Assembly: GCA_964447205.1 (NCBI GenBank)
Contig: CAYUSB010000020.1
Coordinates: 82,198 to 146,197 of the forward strand
Origin: JAEUKH01 sp964447205
Lineage (GTDB): Bacteria > Myxococcota_A > Polyangia > Polyangiales > Ga0077539
Length of the DNA: 64,000 bases
Reading direction: 5' to 3'
Shown here: one piece after another, positions 34,897 through 45,000 of the stretch
How positions within the stretch are numbered: the stretch's first letter is position 1
Layout of the letters: the number at the start of each line of letters is the position of its first letter
The notes under the pieces: model-generated
What the model was told of the DNA's origin: nothing
Databases searched by the model: none
The model's input: only the letters and a program-made list of their open reading frames with translations
Program-made: the position numbers and the translations under genes

Positions 34897-36060
34897 ATGC
34901 GTGCACGGAGCTTGGGGTGGTTGTTGGGGGTGGGTGCGTTGGGCTGCGGGGAGGGGGGGCCCGATCCTGCGGCGACCCTCGCGGTGGAGGTGCGCTGGCC
35001 TGCGGGGTGGGGCGAGGGGGCGGCCCCGGGGCTGCGGGTGGTGGCGGTGGGGGGCGACGGCGTCCGGCGCGAGGCGAGCACCGATGCCATGGGGGTGGCG
35101 CGTTTCGCGGGGGTGGCGATGGAGCCCTACCGCCTGGAGGCCGAGGTCGCCCTTGACGCCGACCGGGTGTTTGGGTTGACGGGCCACCGGATCGCCACCA
35201 CGGCGCGGCTGTCTGTCGAGGTCGCGGCCGGGCCTGGAGACGTCCCGGTCCGGGTCGCCCTCACGGCCCCGCGCCTGGGCGGATGGGTCATCGGCGAGGC
35301 GTACTACACGGGCTCTCCGGGCGTCGGGGGGACGCACTACTTCAGCGACCAGTTTGTCGAGCTGGTCAACAACAGCACGGAGGTTCTGTACGCCGACGGG
35401 CTGATGGTGGGCGACCTGCACGGCCCCTCCGGCGAGATCAACCCCGGAACCCGCCCCACCCCCTTCGCCGCCCGCGACCCCGACCATGTCTACGTCGCCA
35501 ACGTATGGCGCGTGCCCGGCGGCGGAACCGATCACCCGGTCCCCCCGGGAGGCTCTGTGGTCCTCGCCCAGGACGGGACCAACCACATGCCCTTCAGCCC
35601 CCTCGACCTCAGCGACGCCGACTGGGAGACCTACAACGCCCGCAGCAACGGCCGCGACGAGGACAGCCCCACGGTCCCCAACCTCGAGGCCTACCACTAC
35701 ACCGCCGGCTTCGACTGGCTCGTGACGGTGTTTGGCCCTGCCCTGGTGGTGTTTCGCGTCGAGGCCCCCGACGCCCTGCGCCGCGAGCGTACCACCCTCG
35801 GCGACCGCGTGGTGGTGCCCGTAGACGCGGTGCTCGACGGCTTCGAAGCCCTGCAAGACGAGGGCAGCGCGGCCTTCCGACGTCTGCCCGACGGCGTCGA
35901 CCGCGGGTTCGTCTTCGCCTCCGGGACGTACACGGGCGAGAGCTTCGAGCGCCGCGTCGCCGCACGCATCGGCGGCCGACCCGTGCTCGTCGACACCGAC
36001 GACTGCGCGGCCGACTTCCGCCGACTCGACACCCCCACGCCCCGCGAATTCGCCGACTGA
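34897..36060 (+). CDS. DUF4876-like lipoprotein
   Basis: A 387-residue lipoprotein with lipobox VGALGC. An Ig-like or carboxypeptidase-regulatory-like domain (about 25-125) precedes a region with GEAYYTGSPG, YFSDQFVELVNNSTEVLYADG and PDHVYVANVWRVPG, which matches my memory of DUF4876 proteins of Bacteroidetes. In those bacteria such genes often sit beside cytochrome c peroxidase genes. A peroxidase remnant lies immediately downstream here on the opposite strand. The family name is from memory. Confidence 0.7.
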   Translation: MRARSLGWLLGVGALGCGEGGPDPAATLAVEVRWPAGWGEGAAPGLRVVAVGGDGVRREASTDAMGVARFAGVAMEPYRLEAEVALDADRVFGLTGHRIATTARLSVEVAAGPGDVPVRVALTAPRLGGWVIGEAYYTGSPGVGGTHYFSDQFVELVNNSTEVLYADGLMVGDLHGPSGEINPGTRPTPFAARDPDHVYVANVWRVPGGGTDHPVPPGGSVVLAQDGTNHMPFSPLDLSDADWETYNARSNGRDEDSPTVPNLEAYHYTAGFDWLVTVFGPALVVFRVEAPDALRRERTTLGDRVVVPVDAVLDGFEALQDEGSAAFRRLPDGVDRGFVFASGTYTGESFERRVAARIGGRPVLVDTDDCAADFRRLDTPTPREFAD

Positions 36061-36086
36061 TCCCGCATCCAACGGGTGAGTTGCAT

Positions 36087-36344
36087 TCATAATATGGTCG
36101 CGTGATTGGGGCTCCCATGACGCGCAATGTCTGGCAATGGGTCGGTGTGATGGTGCTCAGCGGCCTCCAACCCGTGGCCCCCGACGCCCACCGAGGTGCT
36201 TCGTCCGTCGGCGTATCCGTGGGCCGGATGGTGGCAGCTCGCGCACGCGACATCGCGGCCCCCCGACAGGATCGGATCCCAGAACAGGGCGCGTCCGAGG
36301 GCCACCTTCCCGTGCGAAGGGAATAGGGATGCAGGGGTGCGCAT
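36087..36344 (-). pseudogene. Truncated di-haem cytochrome c peroxidase N-terminus
   Basis: An 85-codon minus-strand frame reads KVALGRALFWDPILSGG, CASCH (haem-binding CxxCH) and GYADGRSTSVGVGGHG, the N-terminal haem domain of MauG/CcpA-type cytochrome c peroxidases. The frame then degenerates and stops at 36087; the second haem domain is missing, replaced by the DUF4876-like gene. No signal peptide is visible. Clearly a relic. Confidence 0.7.
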
Positions 36345-36386
36345 CCGGCCTTGCGGCGCCTTCCGCCCCCGCAGCACACTGCCGCG

Positions 36387-37712
36387 ATGTACCGACCCGG
36401 CGGCGCCCGCCCTGTGATCCTGGCGTTGTCCCTCGGCCTCGCGACCGTCAGGGCTTCTGCGCAGGAGGTTCCCTCGCCCGAGACGCCCTCCGTCGGGCGT
36501 GCGGGCTGCATCGACCGGCTCGACCTCGGCCCCCGGGGTCGGCTCCGTCCGTCGGTGGTCGATGACCTCTTGCCGCGTCCGCTCCCGACGTGTCTGAGCG
36601 CCGCGGAGGTGGACGAGTTCGAGCGGAGGCTGTCGTCGCTCAACCTCTTCGACGACGTGAACGTGGGGCGCGAAGGGGTCGTTCTCCGGGTCAGGCTCCG
36701 CGAGAAGTGGACCCTCATCCCCAACGCCGACCTCGCCACCTCGGCGCGGCTCCGCGACGGGGCCTATTTCGTGAGCCTGAGCGAGTACAGCTTCCTCGGG
36801 CGCGCGATGGAGCTCGGGGGGGCCCTCGGGTGGGCCGAGCGCGAGCCTGGGTTCGAGGTCTGGCTCAACGAGCACACCCAGAACGCCCGCCGGGTGAGCG
36901 TCGAGGCCTCCGTGGGGTCGTGGGGTTCGACCTACCTCTTCGAGGGGCGCCCCGAGCCGTGGAGCATGCGGCGCACGAGCTTCGGCCTCGGGCTGCGGAT
37001 GCCCTTCCGGTATGGTTCCTCGCTGCGGTTCGCGTGGGTGCTCGCGGGCTACGACGAGCGCAGCGCGGGCCCCCTGCCCGCCCAACTCGTCCGCAGCGGC
37101 CAGTTTGTCGGGCTCGGCCTCCGCGTCACCCTCGACCGCTACGCCTGGAACGACACCACCCCCCACGGCCTCCGCCTCGCCGCCGAGGTGATGCCCGGGG
37201 GTTTCCTCGCGCAGACGGACGACGGATCCACGGTGCAACACCGGCACCGCCTCACCGCCCAATGCCTTGGGGGCCTCAAGCTCTCGTCGCGGGGGGTGTT
37301 GATGGTCAATGTAGTTGTCGAAGCCACCAACCCGGGCCATCCCCACCACAGCGTGCTCGTGGGCAACGTCCCGCAGTGGCGCGGGATCGGGCTCATCGGG
37401 GGCATCCGCGGCCTCGCGGACAACGTGTACCGCAACCACCTCCACGCCTTCGGCAGCGTGGAGTACCGCCACGCTTTGCGCCTCGGGGCCCGGTGGTTCG
37501 TGCAGGGGGTGGCCTTTGTGGACGGGGGCGTGATGGGACGCTCCGACGCCGCGGGGGCCCTCGTGTCGGCGCAGGGAGCCCTCAGCGTCGGGGGCGGGCT
37601 GCGGGTGATCCCGACCTTCCTCGCGGGGGTCGTGCCGCGGGTCGACGCGGGCACCCTGCTCGTGCCCGAACGAAGCTGGTTTGTCCGCTTCGGCCTCAGC
37701 CAGTATTTCTAG
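36387..37712 (+). CDS. Outer-membrane BamA/Omp85-like barrel with one POTRA-like domain
   Basis: A 441-residue protein with a signal peptide (about 1-27, ending ASAQ), a POTRA-like unit (about 80-110, AAEVDEFERRLSSLNLFDDV then VLRVRLREKWTL) and a beta-barrel to the C-terminus. It ends FGLSQYF; a terminal Phe is typical of proteins folded by the BAM complex. A single POTRA is short for BamA, so it is probably a specialised Omp85 or surface-antigen homologue. ATG 36387 starts the signal peptide. The last 17 bp overlap the convergent nuclease-like gene. Confidence 0.82.
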   Translation: MYRPGGARPVILALSLGLATVRASAQEVPSPETPSVGRAGCIDRLDLGPRGRLRPSVVDDLLPRPLPTCLSAAEVDEFERRLSSLNLFDDVNVGREGVVLRVRLREKWTLIPNADLATSARLRDGAYFVSLSEYSFLGRAMELGGALGWAEREPGFEVWLNEHTQNARRVSVEASVGSWGSTYLFEGRPEPWSMRRTSFGLGLRMPFRYGSSLRFAWVLAGYDERSAGPLPAQLVRSGQFVGLGLRVTLDRYAWNDTTPHGLRLAAEVMPGGFLAQTDDGSTVQHRHRLTAQCLGGLKLSSRGVLMVNVVVEATNPGHPHHSVLVGNVPQWRGIGLIGGIRGLADNVYRNHLHAFGSVEYRHALRLGARWFVQGVAFVDGGVMGRSDAAGALVSAQGALSVGGGLRVIPTFLAGVVPRVDAGTLLVPERSWFVRFGLSQYF

Positions 37713-38334
37713 GGTAGGGGCTTTGGCCGGGAGCGTTGCCTTCGGCCTTGCCCTCGGCCTTGCCCTCGGCCTTGCCCTTGGCCTTGCCCTTGTTGACCCA
37801 GCGTTGGAAGTGTCTGGGGAGGGTGACGTTCTTAAACTCATCTCTCAGCATGGCAGGGCCCTTCCAGCATGTGGGTCGGTCGCGGGGGAGTGTGTCGTCG
37901 ATGAATCGAGTATAGACCCGGGCCATCTCAGGGTCGACGACGGTGAGGGCTTCGAGGGCTGCGACGAGGACGGGTTCGCCGTCGGGGGAGGCCCCGTGCA
38001 TGCGGGCCGAGAGCATGGTGAGCTCGGGTTGGCGTCGTGCCAGGGCGAGGTCGGTGATCCGCGGGGTCTGGGCGGGACCGATCACCCGGGGCCACAGGCT
38101 GGCGTCGCCCAGCGTGATGCCCGCTCCGGCCCACTGGGCGACCCTGTCTGTAGGGCTGATCACGAGGAGCACGACCGGGACCTTCAGTCGGCGCCGCAGG
38201 ACCGTGAGGTAGACCGGCCACGCGTACCGCTTGCGGTTGTCCCGCGCCCGCTGAACCTCCACCACCCCCGCGAGCACCACCCGCCCCCGCCGGTCGACGA
38301 GGTGCAAGATCCTGGGGTGTCCACGCCTGTCCAC
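37696..38334 (-). pseudogene. Rpn/PD-(D/E)XK-like protein lacking its N-terminus
   Basis: A 212-residue frame reading VVLAGVVEVQRARDNRKRYA, WPVYLTVLRRRL and VVLLVISPTDRVAQWA, a widespread nuclease-like family related to Rpn transposase-like proteins. Intact members carry about 70 more N-terminal residues (HEALLELF..., ...ADLVVLL with an active-site Asp) that are absent here; only the E-x-Q core remains. The C-terminal GKAEGKAEG run comes from a 12-bp tandem repeat. Likely 5'-truncated and inactive; GTG 38334 lies in a GTCCAC/GTGGAC repeat cluster. Confidence 0.55.
37741..37788. repeat. 12-bp tandem repeat (4 copies)
   Basis: Four head-to-tail copies of (t/c)tcggccttgcc, encoding the Gly-Lys-Ala-Glu tail of the minus-strand nuclease-like gene. 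Copy number is likely variable by slippage. Confidence 0.8.
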
Positions 38335-38382
38335 GGACGGTCTGGTGGACAGCGGTCGGGCAAGTGTTCCCCGGTTGAGCCC

Positions 38383-40329
38383 TCAGCCGTGGGGAGCCCG
38401 CCAGGAGGCGTCGTGGTGGTCGGCGTAGAGGTCGAAGTCGTCGACGAAGACCGTGGCCAGCATCCGCAGGGAGATCAGGCGCGACAGCAGGACCCGGCGC
38501 ACGAAGGGGCGGTCGTCGTCCGTCTCGGGCAGGGCCACGAAGTCACCCAGATGCGCGTCGACAAACTCGGGCCGGACCACCTCCAGGGCCCCCACGGCGT
38601 CGCGCGAGAGGAGGTCGCGCAGGGCCGCGGCGGTGTCGGGGCGGCGCAGGGCCGCGGAGAGGAGATACGGAGCCCGGAAGCCCTGCTTGGGGCGCGCGGC
38701 GATCTCGGGCGGGAGGGCCCCGGCCAGGGCCCGCAGGAGGGGTTTGTCCCCCGGGGCCTCGTCGCGCAGGGCCGGGGGTAATGCCGCGAAGAACTCCCAC
38801 AACCTGTGGTCCATGAAGGGGCATCGGACCTCGACCCCGCTGGCCATGGAGTACCGGTCGAGGGTTCGTAGGATGTAGGCGGGCAGGCGGGTGTGGAGCT
38901 CGCACCCCTGGAGGAAGTCGTTGGGGCGCAGTGGGTTGTACGCGGGCAGGGGAGGCAGCCGCGGGGTCATGGCGGGCCGTGCGGGGCCGAAGAAGGGGTC
39001 GACGACCTCGGGGAAACGCTCCGGGTGCAGGAAGTACCGCCACGGAAACTCCGGGCGCAAGAGGGTGCAGGGCATCCCCCAGGCCCGGACGGCGTCGCGT
39101 TCGTCGTCGGCCTGGTCGGCCTGGTCGCCCAGGTCGCGGCTCCGGGCGTAGGCCATCATCCCCGGAAACCGCGTGTAGTGGGCGTACCCCCGAAAGAGCT
39201 CGTCGGCCCCTTCGCCCCCAAGAACGACCTTGTATCCGCGGTGGGCCGCGAGGGCCGTGAGGTGTTGAAAGACCACGTCCTGCTCGAAGCCCGGGTCGGG
39301 GTACTCGCTGGCCCAGAGCGATCCCGGGCACGACTCCAGGATCTCGCGGGTGTGGTTGTGAAACTCGAAGCGGTGCAGGCGCAGGCCCAGGGCCTCGGCC
39401 ACGCGGTCCTGGGCGGGTGACTCGTCGAAGCGGGGGTCGCCGAAGCCGACGGAGAAGGCGTCCACGGGCCCCGGAACGGCCCCCGCGAGGGAGGCGCACA
39501 CGAACGACGAGTCGAGCCCCCCGCTCAGGAGGGCCCCCACCCGGACATCGGCCGCGGCCCGGCGCTGGACGGCGTCGTGGACGAGGGTCCCGAGCTCCTC
39601 CAGGACCTCGGGGCGGGAGGGAGCGGATGCGGAGGGGGGATCACGGAAGTCGAGCTGCCAGTACCGGCGGGGTGTGTGGGCCCCCACGTCGTCGAAGGGG
39701 ACCCGCAGGATGTGGGCGGGGGGCAGGGCCGTGATGCCCTCGAAGGGGGTGAGGGGGTCGAAGAGGTGTTCGAACAGCAGGAAGTGGGCGCTGGCCGTGG
39801 GGTTGAGGCGCCGCGGAAAACCCGGCAGCCGAAGCAGGGACTTCATCTCCGACGCGAAGCACAGCCCCCCGCGGTGTCGCGCGAGAAACAGGGGCTTCTC
39901 GCCGAAGCGGTCGCGGGCGAGCACGAGGGCCCGCGCCTCGGGCAGCCACAGGGCGGCTGCGAGCATCCCGTGAACCCGCTCAAACACCCGCTCCCCCCAC
40001 GCGAGGTACCCCACCAGGAGGACCTCCGTGTCGCTCCGTGTCGCGAACGTGTGCCCCGCGGCCCGCAGCTCAGCCCGAAGCTCGTTGTGGTTGTAGATCT
40101 CGCCGTTGAACACGGCCACGATCCCGCTGCCCCGGTGAACCATGGGCTGGACCCCGCCCTCGAGGTCGACCACGGCGAGGCGTCGGCACGCGAGCCCCAC
40201 CCCCGCCTCGACCCACAGCCCCAGGGCGTCGGGGCCACGATGCCCGAGCAGGTTGGCCGACCGGGTGAGGGCCTCCCGGCCTTCTTCGTCTCGGAAGGTC
40301 GTGCCGACGTAGCCAGCGATTCCGCACAT
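38383..40329 (-). CDS. asnB: Asparagine synthetase (glutamine-hydrolysing)
   Basis: A 648-residue enzyme forming asparagine, or an amide on another substrate, from aspartate, glutamine and ATP. Cys2 (MCGIAGY) is the glutaminase nucleophile; HRGPD, FNGEIYNH and SDTEVLL complete the N-terminal Ntn domain. The synthetase domain has the PP-loop SGGLDSS (about 258) and GGEGADELFRGYAHY. Length is at the upper end for AsnB. AsnB paralogues also serve in peptidoglycan or peptide modification, so a non-housekeeping role cannot be excluded. Confidence 0.93.
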   Translation of the reverse strand: MCGIAGYVGTTFRDEEGREALTRSANLLGHRGPDALGLWVEAGVGLACRRLAVVDLEGGVQPMVHRGSGIVAVFNGEIYNHNELRAELRAAGHTFATRSDTEVLLVGYLAWGERVFERVHGMLAAALWLPEARALVLARDRFGEKPLFLARHRGGLCFASEMKSLLRLPGFPRRLNPTASAHFLLFEHLFDPLTPFEGITALPPAHILRVPFDDVGAHTPRRYWQLDFRDPPSASAPSRPEVLEELGTLVHDAVQRRAAADVRVGALLSGGLDSSFVCASLAGAVPGPVDAFSVGFGDPRFDESPAQDRVAEALGLRLHRFEFHNHTREILESCPGSLWASEYPDPGFEQDVVFQHLTALAAHRGYKVVLGGEGADELFRGYAHYTRFPGMMAYARSRDLGDQADQADDERDAVRAWGMPCTLLRPEFPWRYFLHPERFPEVVDPFFGPARPAMTPRLPPLPAYNPLRPNDFLQGCELHTRLPAYILRTLDRYSMASGVEVRCPFMDHRLWEFFAALPPALRDEAPGDKPLLRALAGALPPEIAARPKQGFRAPYLLSAALRRPDTAAALRDLLSRDAVGALEVVRPEFVDAHLGDFVALPETDDDRPFVRRVLLSRLISLRMLATVFVDDFDLYADHHDASWRAPHG

Positions 40330-40386
40330 CGCGCGGATGCTCCCACAAACCCTCGCGGGTGTCGTGGGTCGGCCGCGGGCCGTGGG

Positions 40387-40593
40387 CTACGCGTCGTGCG
40401 TGTGGCTGTGGTCTTCGGCCGCGTGGGCCGCGTCGGCGGGGTGGGCGTGGTCGTGGCCCTCGCTCGCGCCGTGGTCGTGGGTGTGGGTGTGGGCGTGGTC
40501 GTGGGGGTGGCTGTGCACGAGGTCGCCGTGGCGGTGCTCGTGGGTGTGCTGGTGGGTGTGGTCGTGGTCGTGGGGGGCGCCGGGGTGATGCAT
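40387..40593 (-). CDS. Small histidine-rich protein
   Basis: A 68-residue frame, about one third His with alternating Asp/Glu/Thr (HDHDHTHQHTHEHRH and similar), lying between asnB and the PARG gene on the same strand. Such tails bind Ni2+ or Zn2+ and are found in metallochaperones, but there is no globular domain. ATG 40593 (VMHHPG) is chosen; a GTG at 40659 is an alternative. No strong ribosome site, so translation is uncertain. Confidence 0.5.
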   Translation of the reverse strand: MHHPGAPHDHDHTHQHTHEHRHGDLVHSHPHDHAHTHTHDHGASEGHDHAHPADAAHAAEDHSHTHDA

Positions 40594-40716
40594 GACCGAG
40601 TCGTGCCGCAGCCGAGGCCCCCGCGCAACGGGGTGGTACCCATAAGTTTTGAGTGGCACGGAGCGCGTACGGGTGGCCTGTTTCGTGGCACGCCGGGCCC
40701 CGCGACGGGGCTCCGA

Positions 40717-41976
40717 TCAGGCCGCGAGGATGCGGTCGAAGAGGGTGCGGTCGTCGTCGCCCGGGGGCGTCCGCAGGGCCCGGCGCAGGGCCGACCACAG
40801 GGCGCCCGCGGTGGCGAACTTCGCCCGGGCCGCGGTGGCGAAGGCGTCGAGGCCGTCGACCCGCTCGTCGCCGAAGACGTAGTAGCGCAGGGCCCTCTGG
40901 CACGCCGAGGCCGCGATCCACTGCAGGACGGCCTTGAGGGCCGCGTCGCCGAGGAACACCCCCGCCCCCCAGTTGCCGGTGGCCACGGGTTGTTTGCGAG
41001 GGTCGGGCATGAAGGCCGCCCGGGCCTTCTCCAGCTCGCGCAGGAGCTTGTCGTCGTCGTACTGCTCCTCCCGGTGTCCGTGGCGAAAATCGAGGGCGTC
41101 CATGGCCACCACGGTCACGTCGGGGGTTCCGTCGGGCAGGCGCGGGGCGGGGTCTTCGTAGGGGCCCGCGTACTTCAGGGTGTGGGCGTAGCCGTCGTAG
41201 CGGGCGAAGCGCTCGGCCCCGTGAATCACGATGGCCTCGCGGGCCTCCATCACGGGCGAGATCAGCATGGCCGCCAGGAGCTCGGGCGACACCGCAAAAC
41301 GGATCTCCTCCTGGACGCACCCCCCCGACAGGACGCCCCCCCCGAGGTACTTGTTGGCGAAGTCGGCCTGGAGGTGCCCCTCGGCGTCTTCGATGACCCC
41401 GTCTTCGGCCACGGCGAGGTCGGTGAGGGGGGAGGGGTCGTGGGCCCAGGCCTCGACGTTGCGGGGCGGGGCCACGCGGCGGCCGAGGGTGAGGCGACCG
41501 GGGAGGGCCACGTCGGCGGTGCGGTCGAAGAGCTCGAGGATACAACGGAGCTTGGCGAGCTCCGGGGGGCGGGTGCGTACGAGGAGGGGGCTCGCGTCGA
41601 CCCGGGGCAGGTGTCGCTCGCGCTCGGGCAACGTCCCGAGCAGCATATGCCCCACCCACCCCGGAACCTCCGCCCGCGGCATCGCCACCTGTCCCCGCTG
41701 CATGGCCGTCATCATGGGCAGGGAGGGGGTTCGGGTGGCCACCAGGGCCCAGGCCGCGTCGCAGAGGGAGGGCAAGACCCGCCCGAAGAACCGCGGGGCC
41801 CACGCGGGTTCGGCATCGAGCAGGGCCTCCACGCCGGGCAGGGGTTGCTCGACGCCCGACACGCGGGTCCGCAGGGCCACGAGGGCCCCGACCGTCTGCG
41901 GGGCGGCCCCGTCGAGGGCCTGGGCGAGTTGGTGACAGCGCCCGGGGGCGAAGGGTTGGTATCGCGGGGAGAGCAT
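40717..41976 (-). CDS. Poly(ADP-ribose) glycohydrolase, eukaryote-type
   Basis: A 419-residue PARG, which cleaves ribose-ribose bonds in poly(ADP-ribose). The catalytic loop QADFANKYLGGGVLSGGC then VQEEIRF (about 203-227) has the GGG-x(6-8)-QEE signature with E223 and E224, and resembles animal PARG closely rather than the small bacterial DUF2263 type. Helices before it (WVGHMLLGT, LRCILELFDR) also fit canonical PARG. It is divergent from the Hsp70-like operon across 62 bp. A PARP-type transferase is not visible in the window. Confidence 0.9.
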   Translation of the reverse strand: MLSPRYQPFAPGRCHQLAQALDGAAPQTVGALVALRTRVSGVEQPLPGVEALLDAEPAWAPRFFGRVLPSLCDAAWALVATRTPSLPMMTAMQRGQVAMPRAEVPGWVGHMLLGTLPERERHLPRVDASPLLVRTRPPELAKLRCILELFDRTADVALPGRLTLGRRVAPPRNVEAWAHDPSPLTDLAVAEDGVIEDAEGHLQADFANKYLGGGVLSGGCVQEEIRFAVSPELLAAMLISPVMEAREAIVIHGAERFARYDGYAHTLKYAGPYEDPAPRLPDGTPDVTVVAMDALDFRHGHREEQYDDDKLLRELEKARAAFMPDPRKQPVATGNWGAGVFLGDAALKAVLQWIAASACQRALRYYVFGDERVDGLDAFATAARAKFATAGALWSALRRALRTPPGDDDRTLFDRILAA

Positions 41977-42038
41977 CGCGCGGATGGTACTTCACCTTCG
42001 CGCGGAGGGCGGTGGGTGGGGTAGCATCGCCCCAGGTC

Positions 42039-45000
42039 ATGGCGCGAGAGCATCACTGCGAAAACTGCGGCTTCGACATGTCGAAGCTCGAGCTCACCAT
42101 CCTCTATGCGCGCAAGGGGGCGGAGGGGCGCAAGCTGCACTGCCCCATCTGTCGCAGCGATCGGGTGCGCGTGGTGGCCCTCGAGCGGGTCTTCGCCCGG
42201 GCGGCCTCGGGCCGTTGGGTGCGCTGGCGCGACGGAGGGGCCGGGGGGAGCCCCAACACCATCGCCATCGGTCGCTGCAAGCTGCGGGTGGAGGGCGAGA
42301 TCGAGCCCCTCACCAAGGAGCAGATCTGCTTCCGTACGGTGCCGGTCTTCGTCTCCGAGGGGCGGCTGTCGTACCCCGTCCTGCCCGTGATGCCCGAGTA
42401 CCTCGACTGCCTCGACCCGGCCCAGGTTCGGCTCGCCCGCGAGGCCCCCGAGCGCTTCGGGCGGGTCGTGCAGGAGCGCGGCAAATCCCGCTACCAGTGT
42501 GTGCTCCCGTTGCGCGGGCTCAAGGCCACCGAGTGGCCCACGTACGAGTGCGACATCCTCCCGGCCAACCCCTTCGCCGTCAACGCGGGCGACGCCGAGG
42601 CCATGGCCTTCCGGGGCGTGTCCCTGCGCGTGTGGCCCAACCTCAAGCGCCCCACCCACGCGTGGCGTTATTACCTCGTGCACGCCGGGGCCGTCACCGA
42701 AGAGGGGATGAACCTCTTCGCCCAGGGCCGTAGCTTCCGCGCCCAGATGCTCGTGGCCCCGAGCGACGCGGACGGACGGCCCACCACCGAGACCGTGCTC
42801 GACCGGGTTCCTCTCGATCAGGACGTGGGGCGCGAGGGCGACGGGGCCCCGACGGGTTTTGTGGGGGTGAGCCGACGCGGGCGGCCGTCGTGGGTGAGCA
42901 TGGAGTTCTGGCAGCCCGTGCAGGGCGGAAAGGCCGAGGCCCTCGGGGGCGGGCTCTTCCCCCTCCGTCCCGCGGTCGATGCCGTGTCCAACGACAACTG
43001 GCACCTCGGGATCGACTTTGGCACGAGCAACACCGTGGTGGCCGTCAAGCGCAAGGACGGCACCGTGCAGTGCGTCTCCCCCGAGCGCGGGCGGGAACGT
43101 GCCACCACCACCCTGCACCTCCTCGACGGGGGCCCCTGTACCCTCCTGCGGGGCATGGACCTGTGGCCCGGGGGCGAGTGGAGTGGGCCCCACCGCGACC
43201 TCCTGCCGAGCGAGCTGGCCTCGGTCCGACGCTGGATCGACCACCCCAACGACGCCTCCATCGGACAGCTCGCCTTCGGCAAGGACTTCGGGGTGCCCCT
43301 CCGCGGCGCCGTCGGGAGCGTGGGGAGCGACCACGTGGTGAGCGAGTTCAAGTGGCTGCGGGCGGTGGAGAAGGACAAGAGCTCGCTCGCCCAGCGGCCC
43401 ATCGTGCAGATGCTCCAGGCCCGGTTTCTGGAGGGCTCGATGCTCATGACCGCGGCCTCGCTCCTGGCCGAAGAGGAGGCCTCTCCGCGGTCGGTCAACG
43501 TGTCGTACAGCTTCCCCCTGGCCTTCGACGAGAGCGATCTTGACACCCTCCGGGGGGCCACCCTCGAGGCCGGCGAGCGGCTCAAGGCCCTCACCGGGGC
43601 CGACTTCCTCTTCGCCCCGCCCCTCGTGGACGAGGCCCAGGCCGCGGCGGGCCATACGCCTTCGGACAAGATGTTTCGGGTGTACTGCGACCTCGGGGGC
43701 GGGTCGCTGGAGGTCCTGGTCGACGACACCCTGGCCCGCAACAGCCAGCAGGGCCACGCGGGGATGCACCCCCACGTGTTCTCGACCTCCCTCTTCTTCG
43801 GCGGGAGCGTCTACCTCCGGTCGCTCCTCGGGGCGAGCGAACACGACCGCAAGGGCTCGTGCCTGATGCCCGCCATGGGGTCGTACACCCGCCTCGCGAG
43901 CGCGGTGCGCCAGAGCGCCTCGGGCAAGGCCCTCCTCGAGTCGCCCCACGTCATCGCCGAGACCCGCAAGGCCACGGCCGAACGCAGGGCCCGGGTGTAC
44001 ATCGGGTACATCGTCGAGCTCGTGTCCAGGGTCCTCGCCGCGGTGTGCCTGGAGCATGGCCGGGCCCCCGACGGGACCCTCGACCTGTCGCGCAACCGCC
44101 TCTTCACCCTGTCGGGGAGCGGGTCGGGGCGACGGTGGATCCTCGGGGCCAACAAGGGCCCAGGGCAGCGGAGGGTGGTGGAGTTCTCGCTGGTCCTGCT
44201 CGGCAACGGGTGGGGCTTCGGCGACATCGTGCGCGACGGCATGAAGAACGTCGAGCAGATGATGACCCAGCGCGTGTACGCCCGGCTCATGGAGCTGTTG
44301 CGCGAGCACGAAGACCTCGCCCGCTCGATCTCCGACGGGACCGTACACCTCCTCGACCCGGCCCTCACCCTCGACCTGAGCTTCGTCCTGCCGCCCGAAG
44401 GGACCCACCGCAAGGCCGCCGTGGCCCTCGGGCTTCTCGGGACCCACCACGCCACCGAAGACGCCGCGCGGTTCTTCAAGAAGCGCTCGGTGGAGCGCCA
44501 CGGGGTCATGGGCTTCGACCTGTGGCTCAACGACACCAACCGAAAGATCCCGTGGTTTCGCCCCTTCGGCCCCCCGGCCGAGCACGACCCGTCTCAGTAC
44601 GAGCAGGTCGAGCCTCTCCACGTCACCTCGCCGGTGACGCCGCCGGGCTCCAGCCCTCCCCACGTCACCCCGCCGATGACGCCGCCGGGCTTCAGCCCTC
44701 CCAACGTCACCTCGCCGGGGATGATGCAACCGGGGATGATGCAACCGGGGATGATGCAACCGGGGATGATGCAACCGGGGATGATGGGGGCCCCCCAGAT
44801 GCCGGGGATGATGCCCGGGATGGGCTTCGGGATGCCCCCGATGGTCACTCCGGAGATGCTGGTGTTTCAGCTCCAGCAGCAGTGGGGGCAGCTCGCGATG
44901 ATGGCGGCCCAGACGGGGTCGCAGCCCGGCCCCTACGCCCAGCAGATGCTCTGGGCCCAACTCGGCAACCTCGCCATGCAGCAGGGCCAGACCGTCGAGC

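Noticed and set aside
40387..40660. Plus-strand Trp/Ser/Val-rich frames opposite the His-rich gene
   Set aside because: Simple antisense readings of a CAC/GAC repeat; no start signals.
44715..44789. Repeat array considered as CRISPR-like
   Set aside because: Units are 15 bp, contiguous and coding (PGMMQ) without spacers; no cas genes apart from a distant RecB-like nuclease.
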